NCBI GenBank assembly: GCA_051201605.1
Contig: CP179201.1
Coordinates: 2,418,001 to 2,482,000, forward strand
Origin: CABZJG01 sp902512685
GTDB lineage: Bacteria; Pseudomonadota; Alphaproteobacteria; Rhodobacterales; Rhodobacteraceae
Length of the DNA stretch: 64,000 nucleotides
Reading direction: 5' to 3'
The notes below the pieces were generated by a model. It saw only the letters and a list, made by a program, of their open reading frames with translations. It was not told the origin of the DNA and searched no databases. Below are positions 14,705-23,105 of this stretch, in pieces (within the stretch, counting starts at the first letter, position 1; every line of letters starts with the position of its first letter). The position numbers and the translations under genes were made by a program.

Positions 14705-17700
14705 GGCGGTACGGATGAATGCTCAAATTCGTCAAACACACCATTGAGATATGGCTCAAACTTACGCCAAGCTTGCGAACTTCCTGTGTAAACCTTTTGT
14801 CTGACTTGTTGTTGAGAAGCCGTTCTCACACTCCGCTTGTTTTTTTGGGGTGACAGGCAATTATCCTCCCAATCTAACTCTAAATGCTCAATAAGCTTTC
14901 TGGTTTCTGACTCTTGTTCCAGTGTAAGCTTGTCGTAATCCAAATGATAGATTTGGTCGCTATATTGTTGGTCCCAAAAATCCATCAAATCTTGGTAAAG
15001 CTTGAAGTAGTTCACAGTGTCTGACAGGTCGTAGCTATAACCTAATCCGTTTGTATAAAAATAATGTTTAAAGTTTGACCAACAAGTAGCTGCTGGATCA
15101 CGCTGTACATGAATGACTTTTGCTTCTGGCAGTGCTTTCAAGAGAAGTCCAATGTGCAGAAAGTTTTGAGGCATCTTGTCGGTAACAAATGGACAGTTAT
15201 TAGAAATCTTTTCCAACTCATTCAAATAAGCGTTCCGCATTTGAAGAACATTTTCTGCATTAATAATTTGATTACCACGACTTAGAGAACCACCAAAGCG
15301 GCCTAAAAATAGAAGCTCACCAGCACCATGCACTAGGGAATGACTTGATATTATTTGTTCAACCAAAGTGGTTCCAGAGCGAGGCATTCCCAGAATAAAA
15401 ATGGGTGTGCTTCTCACCGTTTCAATAGGCATACCGAAGGCAATCTCACTTAGCTTGGGCGCTGTATTCTTTATTTGGTCAAAGATTAGTTCATCTTGCT
15501 TTAAATCATAAGACAGCATTTTTTTTCTTAATTTACCGCCAGCAACGTAATAATCGTAAGCTGTAGCAAGATCACCCAAATCCTCATTCATTTTAGCAAG
15601 AGTGTAATTCAGATGGCATCTGTCATCATCTTTAAGATCAGATCGTTGTATCAACTCGTTGACCAAAGCGATTTGGGTGTCTTCAGGCTTATATTTTTTC
15701 GATGAACTTAAATGCCTATGCGCTTCAGCAAAATCAGGCTTCAATGACAGCGCTTTGTTGTAAGACGCTATTGCTTCCTCAAGCTTACCTTGCTCTTGGA
15801 GAGTAATGCCCATGTTGTTATAGGCTTTTGCATAATCAGGCTTCAATGACAGCGCTTTGTTGTAAGACGCTATTGCTTCCTCCAGCTTACCTAGCTCTTT
15901 GAGAGCATTGCCCATGTTGTTATAGGCGTCTGCATAATCAGGCTTCAATGACAGCGCTTTGTTGTAAGACGCTATTGCTTCCTCAAGCTTACCTAGCTCT
16001 TTGAGAGCATTGCCCATGTTGTTATAGGCGTCTGCATAATCAGGCTTCAATGACAGAGCTTTGTTGTAAGCAGCTATTGCTTCGTCCAGCTTGCCTTGCT
16101 CTTGGAGAGCATTGCCCATGTTGTTGTAGGCGTCTGCATAATCAGGCTTCAATGACAGTGCTTTGTTGAAGGACGCTATTGCTTCGTCCAGCTTGCCTTG
16201 CTCTTGGAGAGCATTGCCCATGTTGTTATAGGCTTCTGCATAATCAGGCTTCAATGACAGTGCTTTGTTGAAGGACGCTATTGCTTCGTCCAGCTTGCCT
16301 TGTTCTTTGAGAGTAACACCCATGTTGTTATAGGCGTCTGCATAATCAGGCTTCAATGACAGAGCTTTGTTGTAAGCAGCTATTGCTTCCTCCAGCTTAC
16401 CTAGCTCTTTGAGAGCATTGCCCATGTTGTTATAGGCGTCTGCATAATCAGGCTTCAATGACAGCGCTTTGTTGTAAGACGCTATTGCTTCCTCAAGCTT
16501 ACCTAGCTCTTTGAGAGCATTGCCCATGTTGTTATAGGCGTCTGCATAATCAGGCTTCAATGACAGAGCTTTGTTGTAAGCAGCTATTGCTTCGTCCAGC
16601 TTGCCTTGCTCTTGGAGAGCATTGCCCATGTTGTTGTAGGCGTCTGCATAATCAGGCTTCAATGACAGTGCTTTGTTGAAGGACGCTATTGCTTCGTCCA
16701 GCTTGCCTTGCTCTTGGAGAGCATTGCCCATGTTGTTATAGGCTTCTGCATAATCAGGCTTCAATGACAGTGCTTTGTTGAAGGACGCTATTGCTTCGTC
16801 CAGCTTGCCTTGCTCTTGGAGAGCATTGCCCATGTTGTAATAGGCCTCTGCATAATCAGGCTTCAATGACAGTGCTTTGTTGTAAGACGCTATTGCTTCC
16901 TCCAGCTTACCTAGCTCTTTGAGAGCATTGCCCATGTTGTTATAGGCTTCTGCATAATCAGGCTTCAATGACAGCGCTTTGTTGTAAGACGCTATTGCTT
17001 CCTCAAGCTTACCTTGCTCTTTGAGAGTAATGCCCATGTTGTTATAGGCGTCTGCATAATCAGGCTTCAATGACAGAGCTTTGTTGTAAGCAGCTATTGC
17101 TTCGTCCAGCTTGCCTTGTTCTTTGAGAGTAACACCCATGTTGTTATAGGCGTCTGCATAATCAGGCTTCAATGACAGAGCTTTGTTGTAAGCAGCTATT
17201 GCTTCCTCAAGCTTACCTTGCTCTTTGAGAGCAATGCCCATGTTGTTATAGGCTTCTGCATAATCAGGCTTCAATGACAGTGCTTTGTTGAAGGACGCTA
17301 TTGCTTCGTCCAGCTTGCCTTGCTCTTGGAGAGCATTGCCCATGTTGTAATAGGCCTCTGCATAATCAGGCTTCAATGACAGCGCTTTGTTGTAAGCAGC
17401 TATTGCTTCTTCCAGCTTACCTTGATCTTTGAGAGTAACGCCCAGGTTGCTAAATCCATCAGCGTAAGTCGGGTTGAGTTTTGTTACTTTTTCAAACGCT
17501 TCAGAGGCTGCTTGAACTCGACCTAACCCTTTGTTCGCAGCCCCCACAATATTCCAGATAATAAACGCTTCAGGATATTGCTCTGTAAGGGCTTGTGCCT
17601 GCTCAACGACTGCTGCCAATTGCCCCTGATTATACAGATTGATGAGTTGATTAATGGTATCCTGAGGCGGGCTTTGTGTGGCGGCGGACTGTTTAGATTT

Positions 17701-17850
17701 ATTTAAAGCAACTAGACCCTGCTGCGCTCTTTTATTCTTTGGAAACGCTTGCAGAACTGCCTGATACAGTTTTTGTGCTTCTTCAATATCACCCTTTTTG
17801 GCATGAGACTTTGCTTTTAGAAGCGCCTGATCCACTGATAGTTTTGCCAT
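14695..17850 (-). CDS. TPR-repeat protein with C-terminal sulfotransferase domain
   Basis: 1051-residue protein. Residues 1-135 form a divergent TPR-like N-terminus. About 137-706 are seventeen nearly identical 34-residue TPR units (consensus GKLEEAIASYNKALSLKPDYADAYNNMGN). About 815-1040 form a sulfotransferase domain with the PAPS-binding loop IFILGMPRSGTTLVEQI and later PQNFLHIGLLLKALPEAKVIHVQRDP. TPR-sulfotransferases occur widely in marine alphaproteobacteria; the family is thought to sulfate glycans or proteins, but the substrate is unknown. No signal peptide is visible. ATG 17850 is preceded by GAAGGGCG. The last three or so codons lie in inverted repeat 1, so the native C-terminus was replaced at the duplication breakpoint. 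Confidence 0.85.
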   Translation of the reverse strand: MAKLSVDQALLKAKSHAKKGDIEEAQKLYQAVLQAFPKNKRAQQGLVALNKSKQSAATQSPPQDTINQLINLYNQGQLAAVVEQAQALTEQYPEAFIIWNIVGAANKGLGRVQAASEAFEKVTKLNPTYADGFSNLGVTLKDQGKLEEAIAAYNKALSLKPDYAEAYYNMGNALQEQGKLDEAIASFNKALSLKPDYAEAYNNMGIALKEQGKLEEAIAAYNKALSLKPDYADAYNNMGVTLKEQGKLDEAIAAYNKALSLKPDYADAYNNMGITLKEQGKLEEAIASYNKALSLKPDYAEAYNNMGNALKELGKLEEAIASYNKALSLKPDYAEAYYNMGNALQEQGKLDEAIASFNKALSLKPDYAEAYNNMGNALQEQGKLDEAIASFNKALSLKPDYADAYNNMGNALQEQGKLDEAIAAYNKALSLKPDYADAYNNMGNALKELGKLEEAIASYNKALSLKPDYADAYNNMGNALKELGKLEEAIAAYNKALSLKPDYADAYNNMGVTLKEQGKLDEAIASFNKALSLKPDYAEAYNNMGNALQEQGKLDEAIASFNKALSLKPDYADAYNNMGNALQEQGKLDEAIAAYNKALSLKPDYADAYNNMGNALKELGKLEEAIASYNKALSLKPDYADAYNNMGNALKELGKLEEAIASYNKALSLKPDYAKAYNNMGITLQEQGKLEEAIASYNKALSLKPDFAEAHRHLSSSKKYKPEDTQIALVNELIQRSDLKDDDRCHLNYTLAKMNEDLGDLATAYDYYVAGGKLRKKMLSYDLKQDELIFDQIKNTAPKLSEIAFGMPIETVRSTPIFILGMPRSGTTLVEQIISSHSLVHGAGELLFLGRFGGSLSRGNQIINAENVLQMRNAYLNELEKISNNCPFVTDKMPQNFLHIGLLLKALPEAKVIHVQRDPAATCWSNFKHYFYTNGLGYSYDLSDTVNYFKLYQDLMDFWDQQYSDQIYHLDYDKLTLEQESETRKLIEHLELDWEDNCLSPQKNKRSVRTASQQQVRQKVYTGSSQAWRKFEPYLNGVFDEFEHSSVPPPK
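15730..17440 (-). repeat. Tandem 102-bp repeats encoding 17 TPR units
   Basis: The 102-bp unit is conserved at the DNA level; the phrase CATAATCAGGCTTCAATGAC recurs in almost every unit. ALSLKPD occurs 17 times. Units 7-10 and 12-15 carry the same ordered set of variants (YAEAY…NALQEQ, YADAY…NALQEQ, then NALKEL twice), pointing to a recent five-unit (510-bp) duplication. Such an array is prone to copy-number change and to assembly error. Confidence 0.92.
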
Positions 17851-17953
17851 TGCTGCGCCCTTCTTTATCTAAATCTCATTATAAGAGTTTGAGTTATTGA
17901 TAAATCCATGTCGTCGAACCTATACTTAAGCAAAACTGTTGAAAAGGGTAGCA

Positions 17954-20900
17954 ATGAGCAAAGACGTTACAATTCTTACCTCTGCCAATCATACTTCCCT
18001 TGTCAAAACCTTCAGCGGCCCTGATCTGAAAGAGCAACCATTTGTTATAGGCAAAGAATTCAACGTAACTGAAGAGCCAGTTTCTGACCTGCAAAGCCTG
18101 TCTACGTTACTGCAAAGGCTTGAGAGTGACCCCACTCAGACGATTATTCGAGGGTCACTGATTGAAGGCAAAACTAACCCCGTCCCCCGCAATAAAGAAA
18201 CCTTTACGTCCACACCCCGCCAATGGTGCATGATCGATATCGATAGCCTTGCTTGGGATGGCGATATTAACGATCAACGGGCAATGCTATCATATGCCAT
18301 TGAACAGCTTCCAATAGAGTTCCAATCTGTTGACTGTTGGTATCATTTTTCATCCAGCATGGGCATCAAGGCTGGTATCAGGGTGCATCTATGGTTTTGG
18401 CTGGAAAGACCCTGCTCTGATGATGAAATGAAGGCGTGGCTGTCTGGCTGCCCTGTTGATCTGCGGTTGTTCAACCCAATCCAAATCCACCTGACTGCCA
18501 ATCCCCGCTTTATAGATGGTGCTGTTGATCCTTATCCCAATCGTTCAGGCTTGTTCGAAGCTGGTAGCGGGGTATCAACAGTTCCTGTTCCATCGAACTT
18601 AGCTAATAGAACCACCGTTACTAAGGCTGCATCACGACAACGGTCTAGTGGTAAATCAGGACTGCTAGACCCCGCCGATATTATCCGTGATCCAGATACG
18701 GGTTTGGCAATAGATGGCAGGGAACAGTTGATGTTCCTCCTGTCCAATGAGGTGATGCGTGAATTGGTGACTGCCAAGCACATACCCAGTGAAGAAGAAG
18801 TTACCACTGCCCTCTGGAGCCGCTTTTGCGAAGAAGCCGATATAAGCATTGTCTCTGAGCGTGGGGCGTGGACAATCGCTGATGCTGCCTCAAAAGCCAA
18901 AGCACGATTACAGGAACTTGAAAGCGGTGCTTATGACTTTGTGTCCCGTTCAGACAGAACGACGCTTGTGGCTGGTACGGGAAAAGAAGAGCGCCCAAAG
19001 CTTGTCGGAGCCATTCAGGCACAATCAGAACTTAATGGAATTCTGGGTGACTTCTTTGCGGACTTAGCTGAAGGCGCTAATCCAAGGGCAGCTATTCGCC
19101 TGACCATGGGCGCAGGTAAAACCAAAAAAACCATAACCCATCTAAAGGCCTATCTTGAGGGCAAATACCGTCAGAAGATCGAAGTCTATGTTCCCCGCCA
19201 TGATCTGGCAGATGAGTGGACGAAAAGCCTAGAAGGCATAAATGCCAATGTCATTCATGTTTATCCCCGTACTGGTGGCGAGTGGGATAATGAGGCCAGA
19301 GCATACAAACACCCGATTATGTGCCAAAGGGCTGATTATGTCAGGGATTTGGAAGAGAAGGGCCACAGCATCTATGGCAATGCCTGTCTTAGCCGAACCT
19401 CTGGAGAGCAATGCAGCTTCTTGAGCAGTTGTGCCTATTTAGATCAGTTCAGGCAAACGAGCAGCGATATAGGCGTTGAGAATACAATCCGCATATATAC
19501 CCATGCTTCGTTGTTCTTAAGCAGAAACGAGTTTGAGCGCCAAACAGAGCCTGATTTAGTCATAATAGATGAAGCGTTTCTGTCCTCTGCAGTTAGTAAT
19601 ATGCCATCCATCCCAGTTGGTGAAGTAACTCAGCATATTCGTGTAAACGGCATTCCCAATTTAGGCTTCGATCTGTTGGAGTGCCTAACCGTACATCAAG
19701 GTGATTTATCTTACCTGCGAGCCAAAGACATAGGAGCCTTTGAGTTTAACGCCGTATCAATTGAAGGGTTAAATCCAGCTACTCCATTCAGTGCTGACAC
19801 TGCGCAAAGCCGCAACGTGAGATCCGCCAAGCAATATAAGGCTCTGACCAAATTACTTGAGATCGTAGCACGGGAGATTGAGGATCAGGGTAGAGACAGC
19901 TTCGGGCAGTTGGTTCACGACAATAGAAAAACCCGCAACAACAATCGTAAGAATGAGATCGTGATCTGTGAGCATAAGCGCATTCGAGTATCACGTTCTA
20001 CGCCAGTTTTATATCTGGACGCTACGGCTGACCCCGTAATTACCGAAGCCTATCTTCCAGCACTTGAACATCATCAGATTGATGTTCGCCAACTAGCTGT
20101 GGTTAGTCAGGTACATGACCGCACTGGCAGTAAAAGCTTTTGGAACAGTAAGATTGCGCCAGAGCAGCAAAACCTTTCGGACATAACCTACAACCTCGGT
20201 CATAATGACCTCGCAACCTTGATTGTAATCCTAAATGAGTGGGTGAAGGCAGGAGAAAGTCCACTACTGGTGGGGAACAAAGATTTATGTGAATTCCTGC
20301 GAGATCACCCCAAGCTTGATGCAGGTGTAGCGGTTGCGCACTTCATGTCTTTTCGTGGTTCCAATGCTTTCGAGAATAGGTCAGTTGTATTTGTCACTGG
20401 CCGTAACCAGCCACCGATAGATGAAGTCGAACAACAAGCGAGGGCTGTCTTTGGCGGTTCGGGCAATCCACTAAGTTATGACGATAAAGAAATCCTACCT
20501 GTAGATCAGCTTGATTATTGGCTATCTGAGCGCACCCCTCATACGGCTTCAGCTATCACAGTGCCTTCTTTCAGTGATCCCCGTGTTGAGGCCGTGCAGA
20601 AGCAAATCAGGGAAGCTGAGACAGTACAGGCAATAGCCCGGTTACGATTAGTATGGGCTAAATATCAGAAGCGGGTATTCTTGCTTTCAAACCTGCCTGT
20701 TGAAATGCCCGTGGATCATCTGATCGAGTTCAATGATTTGATGCCTGACAGGTTGGAAATGGAACTGATCAAAACAGGTGATTTGCCTCTGACGCCACTT
20801 GGCTTGGAAAAGATGCGACCTGATTTGGGCTATGCTGGGGCAAGTGCAAGAAAGCTTTTCCAATCGGATCGTTCCAAAGCCTCAGCCCCAAAACGGCTAC

Positions 20901-21154
20901 TAACACAACTCCCTGATCTTGTTCGCACTGCTACCCAAATAGCCACCTTCAAGGCAGGGGATAAGCGTAAAACCACCCACCAACACCTTTTCCTACCCAA
21001 AGACTATTCAGGCTCCCCCACCAACAGCATCTACACCCCGTGGTCTAAAGAGGAAGCCGAAGCTTATTTAACCACTGGCTGGGGTGAAGGTGCTATCACT
21101 GAGTTTGATCTGGATTATCTCTATGGGCCTGAGCCTGAAGTTTCGGGGGAGTAA
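17954..21154 (+). CDS. Primase-helicase replication protein of the integrative element
   Basis: 1066-residue protein. The N-terminal ~180 residues resemble an archaeo-eukaryotic-type primase-polymerase: WCMIDIDSL with the DxD pair at D95/D97 and IRVHLWFWL with H145. The central helicase has a P-loop MGAGKTKKT (386-393) and a DEAF Walker B box (539-542). Four cysteines between them (about 457, 478, 487, 493) could hold a metal or Fe-S centre as in XPD/DinG helicases, which is inference. ATG 17954 follows AAAAGGG; a TTG at 17939 is rejected. Such proteins replicate excised islands or satellites. It is divergent from the TPR gene, and its last 222 bases are duplicated in inverted repeat 1. Confidence 0.75.
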   Translation: MSKDVTILTSANHTSLVKTFSGPDLKEQPFVIGKEFNVTEEPVSDLQSLSTLLQRLESDPTQTIIRGSLIEGKTNPVPRNKETFTSTPRQWCMIDIDSLAWDGDINDQRAMLSYAIEQLPIEFQSVDCWYHFSSSMGIKAGIRVHLWFWLERPCSDDEMKAWLSGCPVDLRLFNPIQIHLTANPRFIDGAVDPYPNRSGLFEAGSGVSTVPVPSNLANRTTVTKAASRQRSSGKSGLLDPADIIRDPDTGLAIDGREQLMFLLSNEVMRELVTAKHIPSEEEVTTALWSRFCEEADISIVSERGAWTIADAASKAKARLQELESGAYDFVSRSDRTTLVAGTGKEERPKLVGAIQAQSELNGILGDFFADLAEGANPRAAIRLTMGAGKTKKTITHLKAYLEGKYRQKIEVYVPRHDLADEWTKSLEGINANVIHVYPRTGGEWDNEARAYKHPIMCQRADYVRDLEEKGHSIYGNACLSRTSGEQCSFLSSCAYLDQFRQTSSDIGVENTIRIYTHASLFLSRNEFERQTEPDLVIIDEAFLSSAVSNMPSIPVGEVTQHIRVNGIPNLGFDLLECLTVHQGDLSYLRAKDIGAFEFNAVSIEGLNPATPFSADTAQSRNVRSAKQYKALTKLLEIVAREIEDQGRDSFGQLVHDNRKTRNNNRKNEIVICEHKRIRVSRSTPVLYLDATADPVITEAYLPALEHHQIDVRQLAVVSQVHDRTGSKSFWNSKIAPEQQNLSDITYNLGHNDLATLIVILNEWVKAGESPLLVGNKDLCEFLRDHPKLDAGVAVAHFMSFRGSNAFENRSVVFVTGRNQPPIDEVEQQARAVFGGSGNPLSYDDKEILPVDQLDYWLSERTPHTASAITVPSFSDPRVEAVQKQIREAETVQAIARLRLVWAKYQKRVFLLSNLPVEMPVDHLIEFNDLMPDRLEMELIKTGDLPLTPLGLEKMRPDLGYAGASARKLFQSDRSKASAPKRLLTQLPDLVRTATQIATFKAGDKRKTTHQHLFLPKDYSGSPTNSIYTPWSKEEAEAYLTTGWGEGAITEFDLDYLYGPEPEVSGE

Positions 21155-21164
21155 TACCGTTAAT

Positions 21165-21202
21165 GTGACAAGGTGCTATAGGTACTTATAGGAACCTGTC
21201 AC
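21165..21202 (+). terminator. Imperfect hairpin just after the primase-helicase stop
   Basis: The pairing GTGAC…GGT…CTATA / TATAG…ACC…GTCAC forms an interrupted stem 11 bases after the stop codon. It has no T-run, so it may be an mRNA end or a protein/replication site. It is duplicated at 14435-14472 in the left arm. Confidence 0.4.
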
Positions 21203-21683
21203 AATAACGATCAGCAGGGCGGTCATCTAACCCCGAAACTTAGCCTAAAGTGGTTTACGAAGTTACAGGGATAATCGCTGGCAGACCACGGGTATAGTTG
21301 CCCAAAGCACCCTATGGCCCACGCCCGGTACCCCCAATGAAGCATTAACAATATTCTGGGATAATCAGCATCAAGCAGGGGTATTATGCATCAGCTTGGG
21401 TAATAACTTGAGCAATGCACATAGCCGCCATCCTACCGTACAGATAAAACCGTCAAGCCCCGATGAAATAGGCCGATGCAGCCAGTTGACGATTATCACA
21501 TCCTAATCGTGGGTCAGGCTCATATACGGTAACGCTAGGTAGGCCTTGGCGCTGGCGGGGGTATTCTGATTACTGACCAGATTACTGACCATTATGCGCC
21601 GTATTGCTATGAACTCAGGACTACTGCTATCAATGAAATCAGAGTGTTAGCTGAATGCTGGCGGATGGGATAGGAACATAACA

Positions 21684-21700
21684 CCCTGTCTGTCCGCCAC
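21684..21700 (-). repeat. tRNA-Ser 3'-end fragment in inverted orientation (att site b)
   Basis: Read on the minus strand this is GTGGCGGACAGACAGGG. It is preceded by TTTTGGGCTAA, the integrase-side flank, and followed by TGTTATG, the arm-side flank. Both flanks belong to the element, so this is the arrangement expected of attP rather than of a chromosomal junction. Confidence 0.8.
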
Positions 21701-21805
21701 TTAGCCCAAAACCAGCAGGGCCGACCCCCAGTTAAGCATCAGATAATACTCAGCTTTTTAACATGGCGCTCATCGTGCCGCATTTGAGTACTGACCAAAA
21801 TGCAG
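21694..21805. repeat. Inverted repeat 2, left arm (112 bp)
   Basis: Exact reverse complement of 22994-23105 (coordinate sum 44799, no mismatch over 112 bases). It contains CCGCCAC shared with inverted repeat 1 and the last 12 codons of the integrase gene including its stop at 21770. Confidence 0.92.
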
Positions 21806-22999
21806 GATTGCCTTTTCCACCCACTCATTCAGCACATTCAGCGGATAGCCCGAACCGTACCCTTGCCCAACACCATCAGTCGTCCAGCCACCTATTTGGT
21901 CTACAATATCAGATGGGCATTGAACTGATCTAAGCCTGTCCCTCATTGAATGCCTGAAGCTGTGCATCGTGCATCCGATTGGTACGTATTGCTTCAGCCA
22001 TTTGTTTAAAGCAGCACTGGCTGAATTAGCCTTGGTCGTTGAGTGACGGTTATACCTTGGAAAGGCGAATGCAGAGGTTTGGTCTGATACGACTATGCGT
22101 TTAGCAGCCCATAGAGCCTGAACACATAAAGGTATGATACGTTCGCTGCTGGCTGTTTTTAAGTTTCGCCACGGATGCTTTTGAATACGAACAAAGGGTA
22201 TATCTGCATCTAAATGGATGTCCGATTTTAACAATCCTGCCCCTTCAGCCAACCGCATACCCGTGTCAGAAATCAGCGCCACCAACCAACGCATATCATC
22301 ATCTATTGCTTTGCATTCTGTCTGAACCTTTAGAATATCAGTATTAGGAATTGGCTTACGAGTTAACACCCCAGCGGTTCTATCGTGATACACCCCAATG
22401 AAAGGGTTTCGGACATCCAAAGCAAATTCAGATGATGCAAAGTTAATTACCGCTTTCACGTAGGAGAAGTTACGGGTCACGCTGGAGCCAGTTAGGCTAC
22501 GATCGACCAGCCAATCCCTGAACATTAGGGCATCGCTGCGAGTATATGATAATAATGGCTTATTTCCGCTGATACCTATGACATAATTACAGGCTCGTTC
22601 AGCCGCCAAACGGAATGTCTTGGGACGGCCTTTACCCTTTTGATCTAAATAAACCTGCAAAGCGTCAAGCAATGTGGGGCTACTCTGAGACACGATAGCC
22701 TCAGCATTTGGAGAAGAAGTCGTTGCTGATCGGTCACTCGTGGACGATGCCTTAACCAGCGAAAGGCCAATGACATCAGACTTCGCCAATCGCATATGGC
22801 TCCAATAGGCATCAAGCTTAGCCGCCTCGAGATTGGCCTGAACTCTAGCCTTTTGCGGAGAAGAAGTTTGCAGCCCTTGGACGATACGAGGGTAGTTATA
22901 GTGGCACTGCAAATCAGTAGGAACACGGCGGGAGAAATAATAGTAGCCGCCTCGAACAAAGGTATAAGGGATTCGATTGGTCAGTAATTTGGTCTGCAT
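21770..22999 (-). CDS. Tyrosine recombinase (phage-type integrase)
   Basis: 409-residue integrase that would recombine the element with the tRNA-Ser 3' end. The N-terminus RIPYTFVRGGYYYFSRRVP is typical of integrases with a DUF6538-like arm-binding region, followed by a core-binding domain (about 108-205). The catalytic set is complete: R249 in SDTGMRLAE, K281 in NLKTASSERIIPL, H346/R349 in MHSFRHS, and tyrosine at Y381 or Y385 in GQGYGSGY. Both gene ends lie in inverted repeat 2. The ATG (22997-22999) sits at the inner edge of the right arm and the C-terminal LHFGQYSNAAR is encoded by the left arm. Confidence 0.93.
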   Translation of the reverse strand: MQTKLLTNRIPYTFVRGGYYYFSRRVPTDLQCHYNYPRIVQGLQTSSPQKARVQANLEAAKLDAYWSHMRLAKSDVIGLSLVKASSTSDRSATTSSPNAEAIVSQSSPTLLDALQVYLDQKGKGRPKTFRLAAERACNYVIGISGNKPLLSYTRSDALMFRDWLVDRSLTGSSVTRNFSYVKAVINFASSEFALDVRNPFIGVYHDRTAGVLTRKPIPNTDILKVQTECKAIDDDMRWLVALISDTGMRLAEGAGLLKSDIHLDADIPFVRIQKHPWRNLKTASSERIIPLCVQALWAAKRIVVSDQTSAFAFPRYNRHSTTKANSASAALNKWLKQYVPIGCTMHSFRHSMRDRLRSVQCPSDIVDQIGGWTTDGVGQGYGSGYPLNVLNEWVEKAILHFGQYSNAAR

Positions 23000-23012
23000 T
23001 TTGGTCAGTACT
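22979..23012 (+). promoter_or_regulatory. GGTCAGTA-type sites at the integrase start (P' arm candidates)
   Basis: GGTCAGTAAT at 22979-22988 and GGTCAGTACT at 23003-23012 flank the integrase start codon, with an inverted copy at 21787-21796. They match the paired sites in inverted repeat 1. Position over the start codon could also let integrase repress its own gene. Confidence 0.5.
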
Positions 23013-23105
23013 CAAATGCGGCACGATGAGCGCCATGTTAAAAAGCTGAGTATTATCTGATGCTTAACTGGGGGTCGGCCCTGCTGGTTTTGGGCTAAGT
23101 GGCGG
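22994..23105. repeat. Inverted repeat 2, right arm (112 bp), ending in GTGGCGG
   Basis: Exact inverse of 21694-21805. It ends with GTGGCGG at 23099-23105, where the tRNA-Ser fragment would be expected to continue, but the IS6-type end (GGTGCTGTCAG) starts at 23104. The IS probably removed the remainder of this junction. Confidence 0.9.

Larger units (their letters stand above)
20933..21700. repeat. Inverted repeat 1, right arm (768 bp)
   Basis: Reverse complement of 13937-14704. It runs from inside the 3' end of the primase-helicase gene, through about 530 non-coding bases, to the tRNA fragment. The non-coding part (21155-21683) contains the hairpin at 21165-21202 and the GGTCAGTAAT pair at 21569-21590; otherwise I see no gene in it. 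Confidence 0.9.

Noticed and set aside
15730..17440. The 102-bp repeats as a CRISPR or minisatellite array
   Set aside because: The units are contiguous, in frame and encode canonical TPR helices; there are no unique spacers.
13937..21700. A composite transposon with 768-bp terminal repeats
   Set aside because: The arms carry no transposase and end in tRNA-derived att sequence; integrase-related origin fits better.
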